Below are positions 8,165 to 14,811 of a stretch of 15,702 bases of DNA, one piece after another. Both the position numbers and the translations under genes were made by a program. Origin of the DNA: JBDSSS01 sp039928615 (GTDB taxonomy: Bacteria; Actinomycetota; Actinomycetes; Actinomycetales; Dermatophilaceae). The notes beneath the pieces are model-generated. The model was not told the origin of the DNA and ran no database searches. It saw nothing but the letters and a program-made list of their open reading frames with translations. Position 1 is the stretch's first letter. Each line of letters starts with the position of its first letter. Where the stretch lies: the NCBI GenBank assembly GCA_039928615.1, contig JBDSSS010000049.1, forward strand, positions 1 through 15,702, given 5' to 3'.

Positions 8165-8190
8165 GGCCCCCGGGGAGATCCCCGGGGGCC
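8165..8190 (-). terminator. Hairpin terminator after the M6 protease gene
   Basis: GGCCCCCGGGG (8165-8175) and CCCCGGGGGCC (8180-8190) form a perfect 11-bp stem with an AGAT loop, 38 bases past the protease stop in its direction of transcription. No U-tract follows. It should separate the protease transcript from glnA2 on the same strand. Confidence 0.75.
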
Positions 8191-8227
8191 CGCTCGTCGT
8201 GCCGTCGTGCTGTCGTCCTGTGTGGGA

Positions 8228-10582
8228 CTACTTCTTGGTCGTGACGCGAACCGTCATGTTCTCGTGGTTCTTGCCCGACGTCTTCTGGACCGTCATCTTG
8301 ACGCCCATGCCGGCGACGGCGGTGGAGCCCCACGGGTTGGTGGAGTCCCAGTAGCGCAGCGGGTCGCTGTCGTCGAACGTCGGCATGGCCGGCGCGGACT
8401 TGAGGGTGACCCCGTAGCCGTTGCGGTGGAACGTCGTCATCTGCGTCCGCTCCTGACCGAAGGTCGCGTCGAAGGGCTGACGACGGTTGCCGAGCAGCGC
8501 TCCGTCCGGGAACTTGATCGCCTTGGGGCGGGCGTCGACCGGGAGGACCAGGCCGGAACCGGGGTGGGCAGAGGTGTTGTTGTTGGTCTGCTCACCGTTG
8601 CTGAACCAGACGAGGAGCCCGTTCTGGTAAGGGAACTTCTCGACCCAGTTCGGGCGGGTGTTGGCCCAGCCGAAGTTGTACGAGCCGGTCTTGAGACCCT
8701 TGTCGTAGTTGCTGTAGACGCGGTTCTCGGCGTAGTAGACGTCCTGCACCTGGCGGGAGGTCGTGCCGCTCGTGATGGAGAACGACGTGGCGGTCCAGCC
8801 GTTGGCGCCGGACTCGACGTCGTCGACCGGGCCGGCGACGCCGTCCTTGGTCACGCTGATGTCGTCGAGGTAGGCCTCGCTCTCGACACCACCGTCGGTG
8901 GCGACGCGGAAGCGGAACATGACCGACTGGCCGGCCCACGCGGACAGGTCCCAGGTCTTCTGGGTCCAGCCGAAGACGCCGTCGACCGGGGCACCGGTCG
9001 GGGCCCAGGTCGAGCCACCGTCAGTGCTGACCTCGCCGTAGAGGTAGTCGTAGTCCACCTCGAGGTTGCCCTGGACGAAGGCCGAGATCGAGGCCGACTT
9101 CGCCGACGTGAGGTCGACCGTCTTGGCGAGCGTCGCGGTCAGGTCGTTGCCGTAGCCGCTCCACCACTCCGCCTTGCCCGAGTGGGGCGTGTTGCGGACC
9201 GTGGTGACGGTGCGCTCCGGCAGCGGGACGACGATGGCCTGCGGCTTGACGCCGTAGCTGTTCTCGTCCGTGTTCTTCTTGTCGACGACGACCTTGTCGG
9301 CCGGGCCGAGGTTGATCGTCTTGTTCTTGCCGTAGTCGACCGTCGCGTAGTCGAGCCAGCCGAGCTGGAGCTTCTCCCACGGACCCATGTAGATCGGCTT
9401 GGAGCCGATCTCGGTCTTGCTCTGGGACATCCACGAGCCACCGCTCATGAGGGTCCAGAACGCGGTGCTGTTGTCGCCACCGGCGGTGTCGTAGAGGTCG
9501 GGCAGGCCGAGGTCGTGGCCGAACTCGTGGGTGAACACGCCAAGGCCACCGTTCTCGGGCTCCGTGGTGTAGTCACCGATCCACATGCCGCTGTCGCCGA
9601 GCGGCACGCCGCCGAGCTTGTTGAACGACGGGCCGGAGACGCCGGCCTGGTTGGAGTAGGCGTACCAGCGGTGGCTCCAGATGGCGTCCGTGCCCTGGGC
9701 ACCGCCGCCGGCCTCTTCGCCCTCACCGGCGTGGATCGCCTGGAAGTGGTCGATGTAGCCGTCGGGCTCGTTGAAGTTGCCGTCACCGTCGTAGTCGTAG
9801 CGGTCGACCTTGTCGAACTGCTTGAGGTACGCCGCGACCTGGGCGTCGGTCTTGCCGGCCTTCTTCTGGGCGTTGTACCAGGCGGTGGCGGTGTCCTTGA
9901 TGTAGTTCCAGTACCCGTTGGACTGCGGCACGGTGTTCGAGCCGTAGCGCGCCTCGTTGTAGGGGACCTGCACCCAGTCGGACACGTCACCGTTGGCGAC
10001 GAAGCGACCGTTGGACTGCTTGAGGTAGAAGTCGCGGAACGAGTCGGTCTTGCCGAACATGAGGTCCATGTAGTGGGCCCGGTCGAAGTTCGGCAGCCAG
10101 TAGGTCGAGTTGTCGTCCGTCGCGCTCTTGTCCCACTTGCGGTCCGGCTGCGGGATGGAGTTGTGGACGGGGCCGGCGGCAGCAGACTGCCCGGCGACGG
10201 TGCCCGTGCCGAAGTCGGTGAGGACGGTGAAGATGTCCTCCTCGCGGTCGACCGGGTAGTTGATGTACTTCGACTTCTGCTTCTTGCCGTGCCGGTCCTT
10301 GGCCGAGCTCTTGATCTCGATGACCCGGTTGCCGTTGATCACCTTGGTCGAGGCCTCGCCCTTGACGAGCTGCTCGACGGCATCCGCTCGGGCTGCGGAC
10401 TGCGCTTCGGCGAGCGGGTTCGGCAGGTTGTCGGACTTCGACGCCTGCGCCGCCGCAGGGTCGCCGCTCACGGGGATCTTGCTCGCCGGCGTTGCCTGAG
10501 CCTGAATCGGGGCGGTGAGACCGGTGACGACGAGCGCCCCCACGGCCAACCCCGACACAGCACTCCAATGACGCTTGTTCAA
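8228..10582 (-). CDS. Secreted M6 family zinc metalloprotease, immune inhibitor A type
   Basis: An exported protease of 784 residues. The start is TTG at 10582, supported by a perfect AGGAGG seven bases upstream and by an N-terminal signal peptide: MNKRHW, a hydrophobic stretch to about residue 26, and a likely cut after AQA at 28-30. A pro-region follows. The catalytic signature THEFGHDLGLPDLYD (351-365; zinc ligands His352 and His356, general base Glu353) is that of peptidase family M6, named after the Bacillus InhA enzymes. YDYDGDGNFNEPDGYID (262-278) is a probable calcium-binding loop. Residues about 475-600 look like the MAM-type beta-sandwich of these proteins (DLTSAKSASISAFVQ, STDGGSTWAPTG, AYLDDISV). 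The size fits InhA-like enzymes. Likely extracellular protein degradation. It is monocistronic, with its own terminator at 8165-8190, and is divergent from panB. Confidence 0.94.
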   Translation of the reverse strand: MNKRHWSAVSGLAVGALVVTGLTAPIQAQATPASKIPVSGDPAAAQASKSDNLPNPLAEAQSAARADAVEQLVKGEASTKVINGNRVIEIKSSAKDRHGKKQKSKYINYPVDREEDIFTVLTDFGTGTVAGQSAAAGPVHNSIPQPDRKWDKSATDDNSTYWLPNFDRAHYMDLMFGKTDSFRDFYLKQSNGRFVANGDVSDWVQVPYNEARYGSNTVPQSNGYWNYIKDTATAWYNAQKKAGKTDAQVAAYLKQFDKVDRYDYDGDGNFNEPDGYIDHFQAIHAGEGEEAGGGAQGTDAIWSHRWYAYSNQAGVSGPSFNKLGGVPLGDSGMWIGDYTTEPENGGLGVFTHEFGHDLGLPDLYDTAGGDNSTAFWTLMSGGSWMSQSKTEIGSKPIYMGPWEKLQLGWLDYATVDYGKNKTINLGPADKVVVDKKNTDENSYGVKPQAIVVPLPERTVTTVRNTPHSGKAEWWSGYGNDLTATLAKTVDLTSAKSASISAFVQGNLEVDYDYLYGEVSTDGGSTWAPTGAPVDGVFGWTQKTWDLSAWAGQSVMFRFRVATDGGVESEAYLDDISVTKDGVAGPVDDVESGANGWTATSFSITSGTTSRQVQDVYYAENRVYSNYDKGLKTGSYNFGWANTRPNWVEKFPYQNGLLVWFSNGEQTNNNTSAHPGSGLVLPVDARPKAIKFPDGALLGNRRQPFDATFGQERTQMTTFHRNGYGVTLKSAPAMPTFDDSDPLRYWDSTNPWGSTAVAGMGVKMTVQKTSGKNHENMTVRVTTKK

Positions 10583-10589
10583 AGTGTGT

Positions 10590-10595
10590 CCTCCT
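10590..10595 (-). promoter_or_regulatory. Perfect Shine-Dalgarno site that fixes a TTG start
   Basis: AGGAGG on the minus strand lies seven bases before the TTG codon at 10582. No ATG or GTG in this frame is as well placed, so this site decides the start of the protease. Confidence 0.85.
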
Positions 10596-10603
10596 GTGTG
10601 AGT

Positions 10604-10617
10604 GCGCCGATCGGCGC
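10604..10617. promoter_or_regulatory. 14-bp perfect palindrome in the protease leader, possible operator
   Basis: GCGCCGATCGGCGC is its own reverse complement and lies nine bases upstream of the AGGAGG site, between it and the AT-rich promoter region. It could be a dimeric repressor site or a small hairpin near the ribosome site. No family can be assigned. Confidence 0.4.
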
Positions 10618-10662
10618 CTCGCGTATCCGAACACAGTTACGGCACGAAATGGGGGCTGGCCC

Positions 10663-10715
10663 TGATTCTTTAACAAATACTTACCAATTGAGCGCTCGGC
10701 GACGGAGATTTGTGC
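10663..10715. promoter_or_regulatory. AT-rich intergenic tract, probable promoter zone of the protease
   Basis: The 194-base gap between the divergent protease and panB genes contains the most AT-rich stretch of the window (for example TTCTTTAACAAATACTTACC from 10667). On the minus strand it holds TTGGTA and TTAAAG elements, but not at standard -35/-10 spacing, so I do not name exact boxes. The protease promoter most likely lies here. Confidence 0.4.
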
Positions 10716-10763
10716 GCCCGTCGTGGTGCCGAGCGAGACCGTCGTCGGCCCCGACACCCGGTC

Positions 10764-10769
10764 TATGCT
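10764..10769 (+). promoter_or_regulatory. panB: -10 element for a leaderless panB transcript
   Basis: TATGCT (TANNNT type) ends seven bases before the panB ATG at 10777, so transcription would start at or next to the A of the start codon. There is no Shine-Dalgarno site before this ATG, which agrees with leaderless translation, common in actinobacteria. No clear -35 is seen. Confidence 0.5.
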
Positions 10770-10776
10770 CGGCGTC

Positions 10777-11670
10777 ATGGCCGATGACGGGACCCCCGCC
10801 ACGAGTGAGCAGCCCAACCCCTACGGCAGCGGCTCACGCTCGGCCGGTGACGCGGGATCCGCCGGACCCGTACGGCGGGTCCGGATCCCCCACCTGCGCG
10901 CCCTCAAGGCGGAGGGGCGGCGCTGGGCGATGCTCACGGCATACGACATGTATGCCGCCGAGATCTTCGACGAGGCCGGCATCCCCGTGCTGCTCGTCGG
11001 CGACTCCGCCGGCAACAACGTCCTCGGGCACGAGACGACGGTTCCGGTGACGCTCGACGAGATGATCCCTCTCGTGCGGGCGGTCAGCCGGGCGGCCCGG
11101 CGCGCGATGGTCGTCGCCGACCTGCCCTTCGGCTCCTACGGCGGCTCCCTCCAGCAGGGCTTCGACAGCGCAGTGCGGCTGATGAAGGAGGGCCTCGCCC
11201 ACGCGGTGAAGCTCGAGGGCGGGCTGCCGATGGTCCCGCTGGTCCGGCTGCTCACCGATGCGGGCATCCCCGTGATGGCCCACGTCGGCTTCACCCCGCA
11301 GAGCGAGCACCAGCTCGGCGGCTACCGCGTCCAGGGCCGCGGCGACGCCGCTGACGCCCTCGTCGCGGACGCCCTCGCCCTGGAGGCGGCGGGCGCCTTC
11401 GCAGTCGTGCTCGAGATGGTGCCGGCCCCGGTCGCCGAGCGGGTGACCCGGGAGCTGAGGATCCCCACCGTCGGCATCGGCGCGGGCCCGGGCACCGATG
11501 CCCAGGTGCTCGTCTGGAGCGACTTCGCCGGCCTCCGTGCCGGTCGCACGCCCCGCTTCGTCAAGCAATACGCCGACCTGCGCGGCACCCTCACGGAAGC
11601 GGCCCGGACCTACGCCGCCGAGGTCGAGTCGGGGGCGTTCCCGGCCGCCGAGCACAGCTTCGAGCAGTAG
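10777..11670 (+). CDS. panB: 3-methyl-2-oxobutanoate hydroxymethyltransferase (ketopantoate synthesis)
   Basis: The first enzyme of pantothenate (CoA) synthesis: it moves a hydroxymethyl group from 5,10-methylenetetrahydrofolate to 2-oxoisovalerate, with Mg2+, in the cytoplasm. From ATG 10777 it has 297 residues, slightly longer than usual because of a Gly/Ser-rich N-terminal tail of about 33 residues. The frame is open from 10723, but ATG 10777 fits the -10 element and starts closer to the family domain. Conserved parts: AMLTAYDMYAA (51-61), VGDSAGNNVLGHETTVPVTL (74-93, metal ligand Asp76), VVADLPFGSY (112-121, Asp115), KLEGG (145-149), VMAHVGFTPQ (166-175), catalytic-type Glu213 in VLEMVPA, and PTVGIGAGPGTDAQVLVWSD (230-249). 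The last motif has T-D where C-D is common. PanB is divergent from the secreted protease and convergent with the SPOR-like gene, only 15 bases away. Confidence 0.96.
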   Translation: MADDGTPATSEQPNPYGSGSRSAGDAGSAGPVRRVRIPHLRALKAEGRRWAMLTAYDMYAAEIFDEAGIPVLLVGDSAGNNVLGHETTVPVTLDEMIPLVRAVSRAARRAMVVADLPFGSYGGSLQQGFDSAVRLMKEGLAHAVKLEGGLPMVPLVRLLTDAGIPVMAHVGFTPQSEHQLGGYRVQGRGDAADALVADALALEAAGAFAVVLEMVPAPVAERVTRELRIPTVGIGAGPGTDAQVLVWSDFAGLRAGRTPRFVKQYADLRGTLTEAARTYAAEVESGAFPAAEHSFEQ

Positions 11671-11685
11671 GAGGGCCCGCTCCGG

Positions 11686-11901
11686 TCAGTCCTCGAGGTC
11701 CTCGTCGTCGTCGAGCGGACGAGCGCCGGGCTGGTTCCAGGCGCGGTCGTCGGCGTCCCACTTGTCGGTGTTGGCGTGGGCTCGCTCGAGCGCCGCCCGC
11801 GCGTCGGCCTCGGTGGCGTAGGGGCCGAGCACCTGCTCGCCCCGGCTGCGGTTGTCGTCGTCCTCGACCTTGCCCGTGTCGACGTTGTACCAGAAGCTCA
11901 T
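11686..11901 (-). CDS. Small SPOR-like domain protein
   Basis: An acidic 71-residue cytoplasmic-looking protein beginning MSFWYNVDTGKVEDDD. The ATG at 11901 has a strong GGGAGG seven bases upstream. The pattern 'WYNvdTGkVe....s....LGPYaTeaEA..AL..A' (LGPYATEADARAALERAHA, 25-43) is that of short actinobacterial proteins annotated as SPOR domain-containing, in which the SPOR-like part is only about half a classic domain. A tail rich in Asp/Glu (PLDDDEDLED) follows. There is no signal peptide or membrane segment, so the cell-division, peptidoglycan-binding role of true SPOR proteins should not be assumed. It is convergent with panB and divergent from map, with about 80 bases between the two starts. 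The coding call is strong from the ribosome site and codon use; the function is unknown. Confidence 0.85.
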   Translation of the reverse strand: MSFWYNVDTGKVEDDDNRSRGEQVLGPYATEADARAALERAHANTDKWDADDRAWNQPGARPLDDDEDLED

Positions 11902-11968
11902 CGTCGTGCCTCCCTGCTCGCGGATCGGTGGGCCCCGCCCGCCGTGGGCCGGCGTCTCGGACCGACCC

Positions 11969-11974
11969 TAGACT
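11969..11974 (+). promoter_or_regulatory. map: -10 element for a leaderless map transcript
   Basis: TAGACT (TANNNT) ends seven bases before the map ATG at 11982, exactly the spacing seen at panB. No ribosome site precedes the ATG, so the mRNA probably begins at the start codon. No convincing -35 is visible. Confidence 0.5.
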
Positions 11975-11981
11975 CCACCGT

Positions 11982-12845
11982 ATGCCGCTCACGTACGCCA
12001 GCGTGGCTCCCCACGCCCTCAGTCCGCGCCGACCGGTCCCCACCTCGATCGACCGACCGCACTACGTCGGGGTGGCCAACCCGCGCGAGGACGGCGACCT
12101 GCGCATCAAGGACGCCGAGACGATCGAGAAGATGCGGCGGGCCGGACGGATCGCCGCCCGCGCGATGGTCGCCGCGTCCGAGCGGATCGCACCCGGTGTG
12201 ACGACCGACGAGCTCGACGCCGTGGCGCACGAGTACATGCTCGACCACGGCGCCTACCCGTCCCCGCTCGGCTACAAGGCCTTCCCGAAGTCGGTCTGCA
12301 CGAGCGTCAACGAGGTCATCTGCCACGGCATCCCCGACGCCCGGCCACTCGAGGACGGCGACATCGTCAACATCGACGTCACCGCCTACGTGGACGGCGT
12401 CCACGGCGACACCGACGCGACCTACCTCGTCGGCGAGGTCGACGAGGAGTCACGCCTGCTCGTCGAGCGGACCCACGAGGCGATGATGCGCGGCATCCGC
12501 GCGGCCAGACCAGGTCGGGAGATCAACGTCATCGGGCGGGTCATCGAGAGCTACGCCAAGCGCTTCGGCTACGGCGTGGTGCGCGACTTCACGGGGCACG
12601 GCATCGGTCTCGAGTTCCACTCCGGGCTGATCGTGCCGCACTACGACGCGGCACCCCAGTACGACACCGTGATCGAGGTCGGGATGACCTTCACCATCGA
12701 GCCGATGCTCAACCTCGGCGGCGCCGCCTGGGAGATGTGGGACGACCGCTGGACCGTCGTGACGAAGGACCGTTCCCGCTCGGCCCAGTTCGAGCACACC
12801 ATCCTCGTCACCGAGAGCGGCAACGAGATCCTCACGCAGCCGTGA
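11982..12845 (+). CDS. map: Type I methionine aminopeptidase, actinobacterial form with N-terminal extension
   Basis: Removes the initiator methionine from new proteins using a two-metal centre, in the cytoplasm. From ATG 11982 it has 287 residues. The N-terminal extension (LSPRRPVPTSIDRPHYVG, 13-30) carries the proline-rich PxxP segment typical of the longer actinobacterial enzymes such as M. tuberculosis MapB. All metal ligands are present: Asp132 (NIDVT), Asp143 (HGDTDATYL), His206 (TGHGIG), Glu240 (TIEPML) and Glu271 (FEHTILV), plus the substrate-binding His115 (VICHGIPD). The open frame runs upstream to 11928, but the leaderless promoter and family length favour 11982. PpgK follows on the same strand after 122 bases, probably from its own promoter. 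Confidence 0.97.
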   Translation: MPLTYASVAPHALSPRRPVPTSIDRPHYVGVANPREDGDLRIKDAETIEKMRRAGRIAARAMVAASERIAPGVTTDELDAVAHEYMLDHGAYPSPLGYKAFPKSVCTSVNEVICHGIPDARPLEDGDIVNIDVTAYVDGVHGDTDATYLVGEVDEESRLLVERTHEAMMRGIRAARPGREINVIGRVIESYAKRFGYGVVRDFTGHGIGLEFHSGLIVPHYDAAPQYDTVIEVGMTFTIEPMLNLGGAAWEMWDDRWTVVTKDRSRSAQFEHTILVTESGNEILTQP

Positions 12846-12856
12846 CCCACCTCCCC

Positions 12857-12862
12857 TAGGGT
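12857..12862 (+). promoter_or_regulatory. ppgK: Candidate -10 element for ppgK
   Basis: TAGGGT, a TANNNT match, lies 11 bases after the map stop and would give a leader of about 100 bases before the ppgK ATG. It is a single short motif without a clear -35, so this is a weak call. Read-through from map is also possible. Confidence 0.25.
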
Positions 12863-12967
12863 CGTGCTGAGCGCGACGGTGCGCTGCACGAGCAGCGCGC
12901 CCACCGGCCACCGCCGGACTCCACCCCGACCGACCGGACAGACCGGCGAGACCAGGAAGCAGGGACC

Positions 12968-13729
<762 letters not shown>

Positions 13730-13802
13730 CCGACCCCGCCTGGCCGACCCCGCCTCACCGCCCCGACGTCCGCCGGTCGACGGGATCGGCCGGCGGGGTC
13801 GG
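13730..13802. terminator. Bidirectional hairpin terminator with a duplicated left arm
   Basis: GGCGGGGTCGG (13792-13802) is the exact reverse complement of CCGACCCCGCC, which occurs twice in tandem, at 13730-13740 and 13744-13754. Either copy can form an 11-bp stem. The element fills the gap between the convergent ppgK and hydrolase genes and begins right after the ppgK stop. Confidence 0.6.
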
Positions 13803-13810
13803 AGATCCGC

Positions 13811-14464
13811 TCAGAAAGTTCCGGACTCGCCGTCGCGCAGGTCGTGGACCGTCAGGTCGGTGACGCCGGAGAAGGACTCGAGGTGACCGGCATACATCCG
13901 GCGTCCGGCCTCGGACAGCAGGGCGTCGTGGATCGGGACGAGGATCTTCGGGGCGATCCGCCCGACGAACGCGATGGAGTCCCGGCTCGCCGCCCACGGC
14001 GCGTTGAGCGGGTGGGCGAGCACATCGACCTCACCGGGCTCGGCGTCGTAGGCGTCGCCGGGGTGGAAGAGGGTCGGCTCCCCGTCAGCACGCAGGACGA
14101 GGCCGACGTTGGGGATGGTCGGCATCGCCTCGTGGTTGAACGCGTGCAGCTCCCCCACCGGTGACACGGTGACGTCGCCGATCGTGAAGTCCTCGCCCTG
14201 CACGGTGGGCACGGCGGTGAGGCCCTCCGCGCGGAGCTTGTCCGCGGTGAGCGGGTCGGTGTGCACGGCCGCGGACGGGTTGGCCCGCAGCAGCGCCGCC
14301 GCAGCCTCCGGGTCGAAGTGGTCGGGGTGGTTGTGGGTGACGAGCAGGGCGTCGAGGCCGCGGAGGCCGGCGAAACCACGCGAGAAGGTGCCGGGATCGA
14401 TGAGGACTCTCCGGTCCGCGATCTCGACGAGCAGGCAGGAGTGACCCAGATGAGTGACGCGCAT
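13811..14464 (-). CDS. Metallo-beta-lactamase-fold hydrolase
   Basis: A predicted cytoplasmic metal-dependent hydrolase of 217 residues. The ATG at 14464 starts at the fold's first strand (MRVTHLGHSCLLVEIADRRV); the frame is open to 14500, but that part does not resemble the family, and a G-rich GGGTGG lies just before the ATG. The signature THNHPDHF (43-50) supplies the H-x-H-x-D-H metal ligands. Other family positions are LIDPGTF (21-27), His107 (ELHAF), LFHPGDAYD (132-140; His134, Asp137) and VPIHDAL (176-182, His179). The pattern resembles the UlaG/YtnP-like and UPF0173 group of the superfamily. The substrate is unknown and antibiotic hydrolysis is not implied. The 5' side carries the 52-bp tandem array and hairpin, so its regulation may be unusual. 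Confidence 0.93.
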   Translation of the reverse strand: MRVTHLGHSCLLVEIADRRVLIDPGTFSRGFAGLRGLDALLVTHNHPDHFDPEAAAALLRANPSAAVHTDPLTADKLRAEGLTAVPTVQGEDFTIGDVTVSPVGELHAFNHEAMPTIPNVGLVLRADGEPTLFHPGDAYDAEPGEVDVLAHPLNAPWAASRDSIAFVGRIAPKILVPIHDALLSEAGRRMYAGHLESFSGVTDLTVHDLRDGESGTF

Positions 14465-14541
14465 CCACCCACACAACCACCTTTGCCCGGTGGCGGCCAA
14501 CCCCGCCCTCGCCGTGATGCGGTCGCTCCTGACGGCGTTGC

Positions 14542-14723
14542 GGTCGCCCGGGCTACGAAAGCTGCTGGCCCGGGAACGTTCTGCCGCCGTTGTGGTCGCC
14601 CGGGCTACGAAAGGTGCGGGCCTGAGAGCGTTCTGCCGCCGTTGTGGTCGCCCGGGCTACGAAAGGTGCGGGCCCGAGAGCGTTCTGCCGCCGTTGTGGT
14701 CGCCCGGGCTACGAAAGGTGCGG
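14542..14723. repeat. Noncoding 52-bp tandem repeat array (minisatellite), 3.5 copies
   Basis: Units begin at 14542, 14594, 14646 and 14698, exactly 52 bases apart, each starting GGTCGCCCGGGCTACGAAA. Copies two and three differ by a single base, copy one differs from copy three at four positions, and copy four stops after 26 bases. A more degraded sequence just upstream (GCTCCTGACGGCGTTGC, from about 14525) resembles the end of a unit. The period is not a multiple of three and no single frame gives a repeated peptide, so it is not coding. It lies in the 347-base gap (14465-14811) upstream of the hydrolase start. Confidence 0.95.
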
Positions 14724-14740
14724 TGGGGTCACCGCCCGAC

Positions 14741-14793
14741 GGTATGCCGCTCGGCCGGCTCCCCGCGCTGGGAGGCCGGCCCCGCGGCATACC
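14741..14793. repeat. Long hairpin with GGTATGCCGC arms, likely terminator of the reductase gene
   Basis: GGTATGCCGC (14741-14750) pairs with GCGGCATACC (14784-14793). Inside it, GGCCGGC-TCC (14753-14762) pairs with GGA-G-GCCGGCC (14771-14781) with one bulge, leaving a small loop. It starts 18 bases past the aldo/keto reductase stop in the direction of transcription. The outer arm is the same as in the hairpin at 8088-8131. Confidence 0.75.
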
Positions 14794-14811
14794 TCCCAGG
14801 CTGGTGACGCC

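Noticed and set aside
6384..8354. A 656-codon plus-strand frame across the glnE start and glnA2
   Set aside because: It is antisense to two conserved enzymes, and its translation shows no family pattern.
8228..10582. Reading the M6 protease as a toxin or part of a conflict system
   Set aside because: Secreted M6 proteases are widespread in free-living actinobacteria, and no immunity, secretion or mobile genes surround it. General extracellular proteolysis is the simpler reading.
8138..11050. A 970-codon open frame on the plus strand opposite the M6 protease, running into panB
   Set aside because: It covers a clear protease on the other strand, crosses the AT-rich promoter zone and overlaps panB out of frame. 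The composition is that of a shadow frame.
13811..14464. Beta-lactam resistance gene
   Set aside because: The metallo-beta-lactamase fold covers many hydrolases, and this short protein resembles UlaG/UPF0173-like members, not true beta-lactamases. It also has no signal peptide.
14542..14723. CRISPR array
   Set aside because: The whole 52-base unit is conserved, with no variable spacers, and no cas genes are nearby.
14454..14807. Possible small repeat protein (Cys/Arg-rich) over the 52-bp array
   Set aside because: The 52-base period shifts frame each copy, so no repeated peptide results, and there is no ribosome site. It is better explained as noncoding repeat DNA.
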